Shown here piece after piece: positions 25,796-33,868 of a DNA stretch of 64,000 nt. The position numbers and the translations under genes were made by a program. The stretch comes from CAVWSM01 sp963798505 (GTDB taxonomy: Bacteria; Actinomycetota; Actinomycetes; Jiangellales; Jiangellaceae): NCBI GenBank assembly GCA_963798505.1, contig CAWCTX010000005.1, positions 62,001 through 126,000 of the forward strand, written 5' to 3'. Numbering within the stretch: the first letter of the stretch is position 1; the number at the start of each line of letters is the position of its first letter. The notes beneath the pieces were generated by a model that was not told where the DNA came from, did no database searches, and saw only the letters and a program-made list of their open reading frames with translations.

Positions 25796-25859
25796 TCCCG
25801 GCTTTGCCGGGATCAGCAAGCCGCCGGACGTTCCGGCGCCTCCGGTCCAGGAAAGGACC
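25796..25859 (+). promoter_or_regulatory. Three consecutive hairpins in the rho leader, the last enclosing the ribosome site
   Basis: Three perfect short stems follow one another before rho: TCCCGGC/GCCGGGA with loop TTT (25796-25812), CGCCGGA/TCCGGCG with loop CGT (25822-25838), and GGTCC/GGACC (25844-25859) whose loop and 3' arm hold the AGGAAAGGA ribosome site. The GTG start follows five bases later. The last stem could hide the ribosome site. Regulation of rho by its own leader is known elsewhere; here it is inference. Confidence 0.5.
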
Positions 25860-25863
25860 TTTC

Positions 25864-27738
25864 GTGAGTGACACCATCGATGTGATCGATACCCAGACCG
25901 AGCCCGCCGAGGGCGCCGAGACCGCTGGTCGGTCGCGCGCACGCCGCCGCGGGCCCGGGCTTTCCGGCATGGTGCTCCCCGAGCTGCAGGAGCTCGCCTC
26001 CAGCCTCGGCATCTCCGGCACCGGCCGCATGCGCAAGAGCCAGCTGATCGAGGCCATCACGGCCGCTCAGGGCGGCAGCGCCGGCGGATCAGAGAAGCCG
26101 GCGACCGGGGCGCGCCAGCCGCGCCTCGACGAGGGCGCTGAGCCGACTGCCGCGCCGAGCTCCACCCCCGACATCGCCGCCGAGGCGCCCGTGGAGGCTC
26201 CCGCGGAGTCTGCGGGCCGCCGCGCGCCACGCCGGGCGAGCCGTCCCTCCGGCGCCCCCACGTCGGACACCGCCGTCGACACCGTGCGTACGGACGCCGG
26301 CGCCGGCGAGGCGCCCGTGCAGACCCGCACCGAGGCACGCCCGGAGCGAGGCGACCGGCCCGAGCGCCAGGACAGCCGCCGCGACCGCGACGACCGCCAG
26401 GACAACCGGCAGGACTCGCGCCAGGACCGGCAGGACAACCGCCAGGACAACCGCGGTCCGTACGACGACGACGAAGATGGCCGGGGCCGGCGTCGCCGCC
26501 GCCGCGGCCGTGACCGTGGGCCGCGCGACCGCAGCAGCGAGCGTCGTCCGGGCCGTGACCGCTTCGACGAGCCGGCCGTGACCGAGGACGACGTGCTCAT
26601 TCCCGTCGCCGGCATCCTCGACATCCTCGACAACTACGCGTTCGTCCGGACTTCCGGCTACCTGCCCGGCCCCAACGACGTCTACGTCTCGCTCGCCATG
26701 GTCAAGCGCCACGGGCTGCGCAAGGGTGACGCCGTGACCGGTGCGGTGCGCCAGCCCAAGGACGGTGAGCGCCGCGAGAAGTTCAACGCACTCGTGCGCG
26801 TCGACACCATCAACGGTGCCGACCCGGAGTCGACCCAGCACCGGCCCGAGTTCGCCAAGCTGACGCCGCTCTACCCGCAGGACAGGCTGCGCCTCGAGAC
26901 CGAGGCCAACGGCCTGACCACCCGCGTCATCGACCTGGTGGCGCCGATCGGCAAGGGCCAGCGCGGGCTCATCGTCTCGCCGCCGAAGGCGGGAAAGACT
27001 CTCGTCCTGCAGGCGATCGCCAACGCGATCACGCACAACAACCCGGAGTCCCACCTCATGGTCGTCCTCGTCGACGAGCGGCCGGAGGAGGTCACCGACA
27101 TGCAGCGCACGGTCAAGGGTGAGGTCATCGCCTCCACCTTCGACCGCCCTGCCGATGACCACACCACCGTCGCCGAGCTGGCGATCGAGCGCGCCAAGCG
27201 GCTCGTCGAGCTGGGTCACGACGTGGTCGTCCTGCTCGACTCGATCACCCGGCTCGGCCGCGCCTACAACCTCGCCGCGCCGGCGAGCGGGCGCATCCTG
27301 TCCGGTGGCGTCGACTCGAGCGCCCTCTACCCGCCGAAGCGCTTCTTCGGCGCGGCCCGCAACATCGAGAACGGCGGGTCGCTCACCATCCTCGCCACGG
27401 CACTCGTCGAGACCGGGTCCAAGATGGACGAGGTGATCTTCGAGGAGTTCAAGGGCACCGGCAACATGGAGCTGCGGCTCTCGCGCCAGCTCGCCGACAA
27501 GCGGATCTTCCCTGCTGTCGACGTCGACGCCTCCGGCACCCGCCGCGAGGAGATCCTCATGCCGCGGGACGAGCTGCAGGTTGTGTGGAAGCTCCGCCGC
27601 GTGATGTCCGCGCTCGACCAGCAGCAGGCGATCGAGCTGCTGCTCAACAAGCTGCGCGACACCCGCAGCAACTACGAGTTCCTCATGCAGGTCCAGAAGA
27701 CCACGCCGACCCTCAACGGCGGCCGCGACGAGGACTGA
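25864..27738 (+). CDS. rho: Transcription termination factor Rho
   Basis: A 624-residue RNA-dependent ATPase that terminates transcription. The GTG at 25864 behind AGGAAAGGA fixes the start. The Rho N-terminal helical domain (SGMVLPELQELASSLGIS, about 38-70) is followed by a long Ala/Pro-rich then Arg/Asp/Gln-rich insert (about 75-235) with repeated RQDN/RQDS units. The S1-like RNA-binding domain (YAFVRTSGYLPGPNDVYVS) comes next. The RecA-like ATPase carries Walker A PPKAGKT (373-379), VLVDERPEEVTDM (Walker B and catalytic Glu) and the R-loop. The insert, typical of actinobacterial Rho, adds RNA affinity. Confidence 0.97.
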   Translation: MSDTIDVIDTQTEPAEGAETAGRSRARRRGPGLSGMVLPELQELASSLGISGTGRMRKSQLIEAITAAQGGSAGGSEKPATGARQPRLDEGAEPTAAPSSTPDIAAEAPVEAPAESAGRRAPRRASRPSGAPTSDTAVDTVRTDAGAGEAPVQTRTEARPERGDRPERQDSRRDRDDRQDNRQDSRQDRQDNRQDNRGPYDDDEDGRGRRRRRRGRDRGPRDRSSERRPGRDRFDEPAVTEDDVLIPVAGILDILDNYAFVRTSGYLPGPNDVYVSLAMVKRHGLRKGDAVTGAVRQPKDGERREKFNALVRVDTINGADPESTQHRPEFAKLTPLYPQDRLRLETEANGLTTRVIDLVAPIGKGQRGLIVSPPKAGKTLVLQAIANAITHNNPESHLMVVLVDERPEEVTDMQRTVKGEVIASTFDRPADDHTTVAELAIERAKRLVELGHDVVVLLDSITRLGRAYNLAAPASGRILSGGVDSSALYPPKRFFGAARNIENGGSLTILATALVETGSKMDEVIFEEFKGTGNMELRLSRQLADKRIFPAVDVDASGTRREEILMPRDELQVVWKLRRVMSALDQQQAIELLLNKLRDTRSNYEFLMQVQKTTPTLNGGRDED

Positions 27739-27883
27739 GCTGCGGAACATCGGGGCGTCCTCGTGTGTTTGGGACGTCGCCCGGTCCTCTGGCACACTAG
27801 AGAGCAGTTCCGGTTCACGGCAGGGCGTGTGATCACGCTCGCACCAGGGCCGACCCGGCGACTGCCAGACGAGGAGAGAAGAA

Positions 27884-28105
27884 ATGAAGCAAGGCATCCA
27901 CCCTGACTACGTGGAGACCACGGTCACCTGCACCTGTGGCAACACGTTCACCACGCACAGCACGGCCAAGAACGGCGTGATCCACGCCGAGGTCTGCTCG
28001 CAGTGCCACCCCTTCTACACCGGCAAGCAGAAGCTGCTCGACACCGGTGGCCGCGTGGCCCGGTTCGAGGCTCGCTTCGGCAAGAAGGCCGCGGCCAAGC
28101 AGTAG
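27884..28105 (+). CDS. rpmE: 50S ribosomal protein L31
   Basis: Ribosomal protein L31 of 73 residues. It is the zinc-binding (C+) form: Cys16 and Cys18 in VTCTCGN, and Cys38 and Cys41 in VCSQCHPFYTGKQK, with the usual GRVARFEARFGKK tail. The ATG follows GAGGAGAGAAGAA. The 145 bases before it contain TTGGGA and CACACT spaced like a promoter, so the gene can be expressed apart from rho. Zinc-free L31 paralogues replace this form under zinc starvation in many bacteria; none is in the window. Confidence 0.97.
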   Translation: MKQGIHPDYVETTVTCTCGNTFTTHSTAKNGVIHAEVCSQCHPFYTGKQKLLDTGGRVARFEARFGKKAAAKQ

Positions 28106-28111
28106 CCACCT

Positions 28112-28156
28112 CGACGGCGCCGATCTGTGGGATTTCTCCCACGGTCGGCGCCGTCG
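28112..28156 (+). terminator. Strong hairpin terminator after rpmE
   Basis: A 12-base perfect stem (28112-28123 with 28145-28156, CGACGGCGCCGA on the left) is capped by a second six-base stem GTGGGA/TCCCAC with loop TTTC. It starts six bases after the rpmE stop. There is no T-run, which is common for actinobacterial terminators. Confidence 0.75.
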
Positions 28157-28281
28157 TGCATTTCCACGGGAAGCCGACTTGTCAGATTGTCAGATCGTCA
28201 GAGGCAGGCATTCGCACAGGTCAGTCCAACGTGGTCGTGATCTGACTATTCGTGACAATCTCGGGGAAGGAGTGGGCAGCA

Positions 28282-29358
28282 GTGTTCGAGCGGCTTGACG
28301 AACTCGTGGCCGAGCACGCCGACCTGGAGCGGCAGCTGGCCGACCCGGCGGTGCACGCCGACGCCGGGCGGGCCCGCACGCTCGGCCGGCGCTATGCGGC
28401 GCTGGGCCATATCGTCGGGACCTACCGCGAGTGGCTGCAGACCGACGCCGACGAGCAGGCCGCACGCGAGCTGGCAGCCGAGGATGCGTCGTTCGCCGAG
28501 GAGGCCCGCGAGCTGGAGGAGCGCCGAGCCGAGCTCGCCGACCGGCTGCGCACGCTGCTGCTGCCCCGCGATCCCAACGACGACAAGGACGTGATCGTCG
28601 AGATCAAGGCGGGGGAGGGCGGCCAGGAGTCGGCGCTGTTTGCCGGCGACCTGCTGCGCATGTACACCCGCTATGCGGAGCGCGTCGGATGGCGTACGGA
28701 GATCCTGGACGCCGAGCTCTCCGACCTCGGCGGCTACAAGGACGTCTCGCTGGCCGTGAAGGCCCGCGGCACCCCGGAGCCCGGCACCGCGCCCTACGCG
28801 AGGCTCAAGTACGAGGGCGGTGTCCACCGCGTGCAGCGCGTCCCGGTGACCGAGTCGCAGGGCCGCATCCACACCAGCGCCGCGGGAGTCCTCGTGCTGG
28901 CGGAGGCCGAGGATGTGGACGTCGAGATCAACCCCAACGACCTGCGCATCGACGTGTTCCGCTCGTCCGGCCCCGGCGGCCAGAGCGTCAACACCACCGA
29001 CTCCGCCGTACGCATCACCCATCTCCCGACCGGCATCGTCGTCTCCTGCCAGAACGAGAAGTCGCAGCTGCAGAACAAGGAGCAGGCGATGCGCATCCTC
29101 CGCGCCCGGCTGCTCGCGGCGGCCCAAGAGCAGGCCGACGCCGCCGCCTCCGCGGAGCGCAGGTCCCAGGTCCGCACGGTCGACCGGTCGGAGCGGGTCC
29201 GCACCTACAACTTCCCCGAGAACCGCATCTCCGACCACCGCGTCGGGTTCAAGGCCTACAACCTCGACCAGGTGCTGGACGGAGACATCGACGCGGTCGT
29301 GCAGGCCCTCGTCGACGCCGACACCGCAGCCCAGATGGCGTCGCAGGCCGGCGTGTGA
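28282..29358 (+). CDS. prfA: Peptide chain release factor 1
   Basis: RF1 of 358 residues, which recognises UAA and UAG and triggers peptide release. The GTG at 28282, nine bases after AAGGAG, gives VFERLDELVAEHADLERQLA, the usual N-terminus; an upstream GTG at 28252 would add ten unusual residues. It carries the GGQ catalytic loop in SSGPGGQSVNTTDSAVR, preceded by GGVHRVQRVPVTE and the domain 2 codon-recognition segment. The stop overlaps prmC (GTGTGA), whose product methylates the GGQ glutamine, a conserved pairing. Confidence 0.96.
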   Translation: MFERLDELVAEHADLERQLADPAVHADAGRARTLGRRYAALGHIVGTYREWLQTDADEQAARELAAEDASFAEEARELEERRAELADRLRTLLLPRDPNDDKDVIVEIKAGEGGQESALFAGDLLRMYTRYAERVGWRTEILDAELSDLGGYKDVSLAVKARGTPEPGTAPYARLKYEGGVHRVQRVPVTESQGRIHTSAAGVLVLAEAEDVDVEINPNDLRIDVFRSSGPGGQSVNTTDSAVRITHLPTGIVVSCQNEKSQLQNKEQAMRILRARLLAAAQEQADAAASAERRSQVRTVDRSERVRTYNFPENRISDHRVGFKAYNLDQVLDGDIDAVVQALVDADTAAQMASQAGV

Positions 29359-30242
29359 CCGGCGCGGTCCCGCTGCGTGACCTGCTCGCGACGGCCACCC
29401 GCCGGCTCGCCGACGCGGGCATCGACTCGGCGCGGGTCGACGCCGAGCTATTGGCCGCGCATGTTCTCGGCACGTCCCGAGGCCAGTTGCCGCTCGTCGA
29501 CGACGTGACACCGCCGCAGGCGCAGCGGCTGCGGCTGCTGGTCGCGCGCCGCGTCGCACGCGAGCCGCTGCAGCACATCACTGGCCATGCCCCGTTCCGG
29601 CACCTCGAGCTCGCGGTCGGTCCCGGGGTCTTCGTGCCCCGGCCGGAGACCGAGCTCGTCGCGCAGGCGGCAATTGATGAACTCGTCGAGCTGTCCGAGC
29701 TCGGTCGTCCCGGTCTCGCGGTCGACCTGTGCGCCGGCTCGGGAGCGATCGCCGTGGCCCTCGCCTCCGAAGTGCCTGGCACGCGCGTCGTGGCCGTCGA
29801 GCTCGACCCGGTCGCCCACTCGTACGCCATCCGCAACGTCACCGCGCTGGGGCTCAGCGGCAGCGTCGAGGTCGTCCTGGGAGATGCCGCAACCGCTCTG
29901 TCTGGCCTCGACGGCACGGTCGACGTCGTCGTCTCCAACCCGCCCTATGTCCCGCTCACGCAAGCACCCCGGCTCGACCCGGAAGTCCGCGAGCACGACC
30001 CGCCGGTCGCGGTGTTCGGCGGTCCGGACGGGCTCGACGGTCCCCGCACCGTGGTCGGCGCGGCCCGCCGTCTGCTGCGACCGGGCGGCCTCCTCGTCGT
30101 CGAGCACGACGACACCCACGGGGAGGCGGCACCGGCTCTGGTCGCCGACCGGGTTGAATGGGCCCAGCCGACCGATCACGCCGACCTGGCGGGTCGTCCG
30201 CGCTTCCTGACCGTTCGACGCGCAGTGGGAGAGCACCCGTGA
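29355..30242 (+). CDS. prmC: Release factor glutamine N5-methyltransferase
   Basis: This 295-residue SAM-dependent methyltransferase modifies the GGQ glutamine of release factors. The N-terminal helical domain (LRDLLATATRRLADAGIDSAR, PLQHITGHAPF) precedes the Rossmann domain with VDLCAGSGAIAVALASE and the catalytic VSNPPYVPL motif. The GTG start overlaps the prfA stop and its own stop overlaps the next GTG, so prfA, prmC and tsaC are translationally coupled. All motifs are intact and the length is typical. Confidence 0.95.
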   Translation: MTGAVPLRDLLATATRRLADAGIDSARVDAELLAAHVLGTSRGQLPLVDDVTPPQAQRLRLLVARRVAREPLQHITGHAPFRHLELAVGPGVFVPRPETELVAQAAIDELVELSELGRPGLAVDLCAGSGAIAVALASEVPGTRVVAVELDPVAHSYAIRNVTALGLSGSVEVVLGDAATALSGLDGTVDVVVSNPPYVPLTQAPRLDPEVREHDPPVAVFGGPDGLDGPRTVVGAARRLLRPGGLLVVEHDDTHGEAAPALVADRVEWAQPTDHADLAGRPRFLTVRRAVGEHP

Positions 30243-30886
30243 GCCGTACGTTCGACTGCCGCGAGCCCGGCGAGCGCCGCATGGGCCTGGAGCAGGCGGC
30301 TCGGGCGGTCAAGCGCGGCAAGCTCGTGGTGCTCCCGACGGACACGGTGTACGGCCTGGGCGCCGATGCGTTCAGCCCCGACGCGATCGGCGCGCTGCTT
30401 GCCGCCAAGGGCCGCGGCCGCGGCATGCCCGTCCCGGTGCTGGTCGGGTCGCCCTCCACGGTCGACGGCATCGCCACGCGGGTGCCGCCCGTCGGCCGCG
30501 CGCTGATGGAGGCTTTCTGGCCCGGCGGCCTCACGCTGGTCTGCCACGAGCAGCCGTCGTTGCAGTGGGACCTGGGCGACAGCGACGGCACAGTCGCCAT
30601 CCGAATGCCGCTGCACCCCGTGGCGATCGAGCTGCTGCGGGAGACCGGGCCGATGGGCGTGAGCAGCGCCAATCGCAGCGGGCACCAGCCGGCTCAGACG
30701 GCCGCGGAGGCGGTCGACCAGCTCGGCGACTCGGTCGCGGTCTACCTCGAGGCCGGCCCCACCGAGGACATTCAGCCCTCCACGATCGTCGACGTGACCG
30801 GGGCGGTCCCGCGGGTGCTGCGCGTCGGGGCCATCCCGGTCGACGTGTTGCGCGAGGTGGCCTCCGGCATCGAGGTCGGTGGCTGA
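30239..30886 (+). CDS. tsaC: L-threonylcarbamoyladenylate synthase (Sua5/YrdC/YwlC family)
   Basis: A 215-residue enzyme making threonylcarbamoyl-AMP from threonine, bicarbonate and ATP, the first step of t6A modification of ANN-decoding tRNAs. It shows VVLPTDTVYGLGADA, the KGRGRGMPVPVLVG segment where most homologues have KxRPxxxPL, FWPGGLTLV, VAIRMPLH and GVSSANRSG. It lacks the extra Sua5 C-terminal domain and is the short TsaC/YwlC form. The GTG start overlaps prmC by four bases and wecA begins one base after its stop. Confidence 0.93.
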   Translation: MSRTFDCREPGERRMGLEQAARAVKRGKLVVLPTDTVYGLGADAFSPDAIGALLAAKGRGRGMPVPVLVGSPSTVDGIATRVPPVGRALMEAFWPGGLTLVCHEQPSLQWDLGDSDGTVAIRMPLHPVAIELLRETGPMGVSSANRSGHQPAQTAAEAVDQLGDSVAVYLEAGPTEDIQPSTIVDVTGAVPRVLRVGAIPVDVLREVASGIEVGG

Positions 30887-31990
30887 GTGCGGGAATACCT
30901 GCTCACGCTCTTCATCGCGGCCGGCGCCACCTACCTGCTGGTGGCCCTCGTCGGCCGGCTGGCCTACCGCATCGGCGCGGTGCCGGAGGTGCGCGACCGC
31001 GACGTCCACGCCGAGCCGATCCCGCGGCTGGGCGGAGTCGCCATGCTGGGCGGCGTCGTTGCCGCGTTCCTCGTCGCGAGCGAGCTGCCCCGACTGCGCA
31101 TCGTCTTCGAGCAGTACGACGACGCACAGGCCCTGCTTACGGCTGCCGCGGTCGTCTGCCTGATCGGGGTCGCCGACGATATCTGGGACCTCGACGCCCT
31201 GACCAAGCTGGCCGGCCAGGTGCTGGCGGCCGGCCTGCTCACCGTCCAGGGCGTGCAGTTCACCTGGCTCTGGTTGCCCGGCGGGATCCTGTCGCTGGGG
31301 CAGGCACAGGGCGTCGTGCTCACGGTGCTGTTCGTCGTCACGGTGATCAACGCCGTCAACTTCGTCGATGGTCTCGACGGGCTGGCGGCCGGGATGGTCG
31401 GCATCGGTGCCGCCGCGTTCTTCGTCTACTCCTACGTCATGACGCTCGAGACAAGCACCCGCATGACCACCGCGGCTCTCATCACGGTTGTGCTCACCGG
31501 GGTCTGCCTCGGGTTCTTGCCGCACAACGTCAACCCGGCGCGGATCTTCATGGGTGACAGCGGGTCGATGCTCATCGGCCTGCTGCTCGCAGCCGGATCG
31601 GTGACACTGACCGGCCGGTTCTTCTCCGGCGACCTGGAGAGCGACCAGACGAGCCTGTTCCCCGCGCTGCTGCCGCTGATCCTGCCGCTGGTGGTGATGG
31701 CGGTGCCGTTCATCGACCTGCTCATGGCGGTCGCCAGGCGCACCCGCGCCGGCCGCTCGCCGTTCGCGCCCGACAAGAAGCACCTGCACCACCGGCTGCT
31801 CGACATCGGCCACTCGCACTGGCGGGCCGTACTCATCATGTGGGCCTGGACCGCGGTCGTGGCCTTCGGCCTGGTCGCCCTCGCGTTGCTCGGGGGCTGG
31901 GTAACGGCGGTCGTATGGATCGGGTTCGGCCTGCTCGCGGTCGTGATCACCGCCTGGCGGCGGACCCGGGCAGTTGGCACGCCCGCGTAA
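30887..31990 (+). CDS. wecA: Undecaprenyl-phosphate N-acetylglucosaminyl/hexosaminyl 1-phosphate transferase (WecA/MraY family)
   Basis: A polytopic membrane enzyme of 367 residues with about ten helices, which loads a sugar-1-phosphate onto undecaprenyl phosphate to start cell-wall glycopolymer synthesis. Family motifs are present: VHAEPIPRLGGVAMLGG, GVADDIWDLDALTKLAGQ (Asp pair), NAVNFVDGLDGLAAG, IFMGDSGSMLIG and the cytoplasmic DKKHLHHRLLDIGHSH histidine loop. The histidine loop and the absence of MraY's C-terminal signature point to WecA/TagO rather than MraY. Start is GTG. It lies just upstream of the ATP synthase genes, as in other actinobacteria. Confidence 0.92.
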   Translation: MREYLLTLFIAAGATYLLVALVGRLAYRIGAVPEVRDRDVHAEPIPRLGGVAMLGGVVAAFLVASELPRLRIVFEQYDDAQALLTAAAVVCLIGVADDIWDLDALTKLAGQVLAAGLLTVQGVQFTWLWLPGGILSLGQAQGVVLTVLFVVTVINAVNFVDGLDGLAAGMVGIGAAAFFVYSYVMTLETSTRMTTAALITVVLTGVCLGFLPHNVNPARIFMGDSGSMLIGLLLAAGSVTLTGRFFSGDLESDQTSLFPALLPLILPLVVMAVPFIDLLMAVARRTRAGRSPFAPDKKHLHHRLLDIGHSHWRAVLIMWAWTAVVAFGLVALALLGGWVTAVVWIGFGLLAVVITAWRRTRAVGTPA

Positions 31991-32021
31991 CCTGGTCTGC
32001 CGGCACACCGATAGGAACCCC

Positions 32022-32483
32022 ATGACTGATCAGCCCGAGCCCGCCGCGGCGCCTGCCGCCCTGGTCCTGCCCATGCGCCGCGTGCTGCGCACTTGCGGGC
32101 TGCTGCTGGCCGTCGCCCTGCCGGTGGCGGCTCTCGTGGGGTGGCTCATCGCCGGCTCAGCGGGCTTCTGGGGAGCCGTGCTCGGGCTGGCCATCCCGGC
32201 CGCCTTCTTCGGTGTCACCGTGGTCACCGCGCTCGCCACCGCCAACGCCAGCGCCGGCGCCTTCGGCGCGATCGTCCTCGGCACCTGGGCGCTCAAGCTG
32301 ATCGCGTTCCTGGGCGTGCTGGTCCTGCTGCGGGACGCCGACTTTTGGTCGAGGCCGGTCTTCTATGCCGTCTTCGCCGTTGGCCTGGTCGGCTGGCTCG
32401 CCGCAGAGGCCCTGGTTGTCGTACGGACGCGCACGCCGTACGTGGAGCCGCGCTCGACGCGACTCACATCCGACGGTTCGTGA
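32022..32483 (+). CDS. AtpI-like membrane protein
   Basis: A 153-residue protein with four hydrophobic helices (LLLAVALPVAALVGWLIAG, AVLGLAIPAAFFGVTVVTAL, IVLGTWALKLIAFLGVLVLL, FYAVFAVGLVGWLAAEALVV). The ATG at 32022 follows ATAGGAACCC. Its helix layout, the basic residue in the third helix (WALKL) and its place immediately before the F0 genes match the Atp1/AtpI-type accessory proteins that precede actinobacterial atp operons. Such proteins help c-ring assembly or magnesium uptake in other bacteria; the specific role here is inferred. Confidence 0.8.
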   Translation: MTDQPEPAAAPAALVLPMRRVLRTCGLLLAVALPVAALVGWLIAGSAGFWGAVLGLAIPAAFFGVTVVTALATANASAGAFGAIVLGTWALKLIAFLGVLVLLRDADFWSRPVFYAVFAVGLVGWLAAEALVVVRTRTPYVEPRSTRLTSDGS

Positions 32484-32516
32484 GCATCCGAGGCGCTTGG
32501 TAGCATCTGCCGCGCA

Positions 32517-32735
32517 ATGAATGACCAGAACCTGACCCCACCACCGGATTTCAGCGGCGGGGACGATATGGTCTGGGCCATCACCGGGACCTTGCTCGCC
32601 GGCCCAGCCGTGTGGGGACTTGTCGGTTTCGGTGTGGACAGGCTCCTCGACACGAGCCTGTTCCTGCCGTTCGGCGTGGTCTTCGGGGCTGTCGCCAGCT
32701 TCTACATCGTCTATGTGAGGTTCGGCCGTGACTGA
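32517..32735 (+). CDS. AtpZ/AtpI-family two-helix protein
   Basis: A small membrane protein of 72 residues with two helices (WAITGTLLAGPAVWGLVGFGVD and FLPFGVVFGAVASFYIVYVRF). The glycine-rich first helix and the Asp/Arg-containing turn are typical of AtpZ/AtpI, which associates with F0 and aids ring assembly. It starts 33 bases after the preceding gene and ends 30 bases before the predicted atpB start in the same frame. Its final Arg-Asp is followed by TGA. Confidence 0.82.
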   Translation: MNDQNLTPPPDFSGGDDMVWAITGTLLAGPAVWGLVGFGVDRLLDTSLFLPFGVVFGAVASFYIVYVRFGRD

Positions 32736-32765
32736 GCAGTCGGGGCCCCAAGCGTTGGAGGCGCA

Positions 32766-33578
32766 CTGAACACGCTCGCGCTGTCCGCCGGGTCGCTGGT
32801 CGCGCAGGAAGGCGAGGAGTTCCACCGCCCGTCGCTGGACGAGTTCTTTCCCGGCGAGATCCTGTTCGAGGGCACGCCGTTCGCGATGACGCGCATTACG
32901 GTGGTCCAGCTGGTGCTCACGGTGGCGGTCGGCCTCTTCTTCTTCATCGCGTTCCGCAAGCCGCAGCTCGTCCCGCGCGGCATCCAGAACTTCGGTGAGG
33001 TCTGCGTCGACTTCGTGCAGGTGCAGATCATCGACTCCGTCATCGGGGCCAAGGGTCAGCGCTTCCTGCCCTACCTCACCGCGATGTTCTTCTTCATCCT
33101 GGCGATGAACCTCGGCGGTGTGATCCCGCTCATCAACATCGCCGGCACCGCGGTCGTCGCGATCCCGATCTTCCTGGCGGTCATCGCGTGGATCGTGTTC
33201 AACACGGTGGGCATCCGCCAGCACGGGCTGGGCAGCTACCTGAAGAGCAACCTGTTCCCGCCCGGCGTGCCTGTGGCGCTCTATCTGCTGCTCACGCCGA
33301 TCGAGTTCGTGTCGACGTTCATCTTCCGGCCAATCACGCTGACGATCCGACTGCTGGCCAACATGATGTCGGGGCACTTCATGCTGCTGCTGTTCTACAG
33401 CGGCGCCACCTACTTGCTCTTCCACGCGGAGGCCTGGCTCAAGCCGTTCGGGGTCGTCTCGGCCGGCTTCGGGTTCGTCTTCACGCTCTTCGAGATCCTC
33501 GTCGCCTTCTTGCAGGCCTACATCTTCACCCTCCTTACCGCCGTCTACATCGACGGCGCGATGAGCCACCAACACTGA
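32766..33578 (+). CDS. atpB: ATP synthase subunit a
   Basis: F0 subunit a (270 residues as called) forms the proton half-channels. No ATG, GTG or TTG lies in frame between the preceding stop (32733) and ATG 32886. Yet the intervening codons encode VAQEGEEFHRPSLDEFFPGE, then ILFEGTPF, which matches the conserved extracellular N-terminus of actinobacterial AtpB. I therefore place the start at CTG 32766, behind GGAGG. Key elements are five to six helices, the essential Arg in TIRLLANMMSGHFM, and the ILVAFLQAYIFTLLTAVYI helix. A shorter start at 32886 would cut the conserved region. Confidence 0.9.
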   Translation: MNTLALSAGSLVAQEGEEFHRPSLDEFFPGEILFEGTPFAMTRITVVQLVLTVAVGLFFFIAFRKPQLVPRGIQNFGEVCVDFVQVQIIDSVIGAKGQRFLPYLTAMFFFILAMNLGGVIPLINIAGTAVVAIPIFLAVIAWIVFNTVGIRQHGLGSYLKSNLFPPGVPVALYLLLTPIEFVSTFIFRPITLTIRLLANMMSGHFMLLLFYSGATYLLFHAEAWLKPFGVVSAGFGFVFTLFEILVAFLQAYIFTLLTAVYIDGAMSHQH

Positions 33579-33625
33579 GACCGACATCCGAGACCGCTCG
33601 GGCGTCACCTAGGAAAGGACACGCT

Positions 33626-33868
33626 GTGGAAATCCTCGCTCAGGTCGAGGGCAGCCTCGCCGGCCTCGGTGCGATCGGCTACGGCCTCGCCGCGATCGGC
33701 CCCGGCATCGGCGTCGGCCTCGTGGTCGGCAAGACCATCGAGAGCATGGCCCGCCAGCCGGAGATGACCGGCGCCCTGCGCACCAACATGTTCCTCGGTA
33801 TCGCGTTCACCGAGGCGCTGGCCCTCATCGGTCTCGTCGCGGGCTTCATCTTCTCGGGAGCGGCGTGA
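33626..33868 (+). CDS. atpE: ATP synthase subunit c
   Basis: The ring-forming proteolipid, 80 residues with two helices joined by the polar ARQPEM loop (residues 42-47). The proton-binding carboxylate is Glu63 in FTEALALIGL. The glycine-rich first helix (GLGAIGYGLAAIGPGIGVGL) is standard, without extra sodium-binding polar pairs, so proton coupling is likely. The GTG follows AGGAAAGGAC, a strong ribosome site fitting the high copy number required. The stop overlaps atpF (GTGA). Confidence 0.97.
   Translation: MEILAQVEGSLAGLGAIGYGLAAIGPGIGVGLVVGKTIESMARQPEMTGALRTNMFLGIAFTEALALIGLVAGFIFSGAA

Noticed and set aside
26389..26460. Short tandem blocks that might suggest a CRISPR array
   Set aside because: They are in-frame codon repeats for RQD units inside rho, with no spacers. 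No CRISPR array or cas gene occurs in the window.
28112..28156. Hairpin considered as a riboswitch for prfA
   Set aside because: It lies 6 bases after the rpmE stop and 126 bases from the prfA start, with terminator-like geometry.
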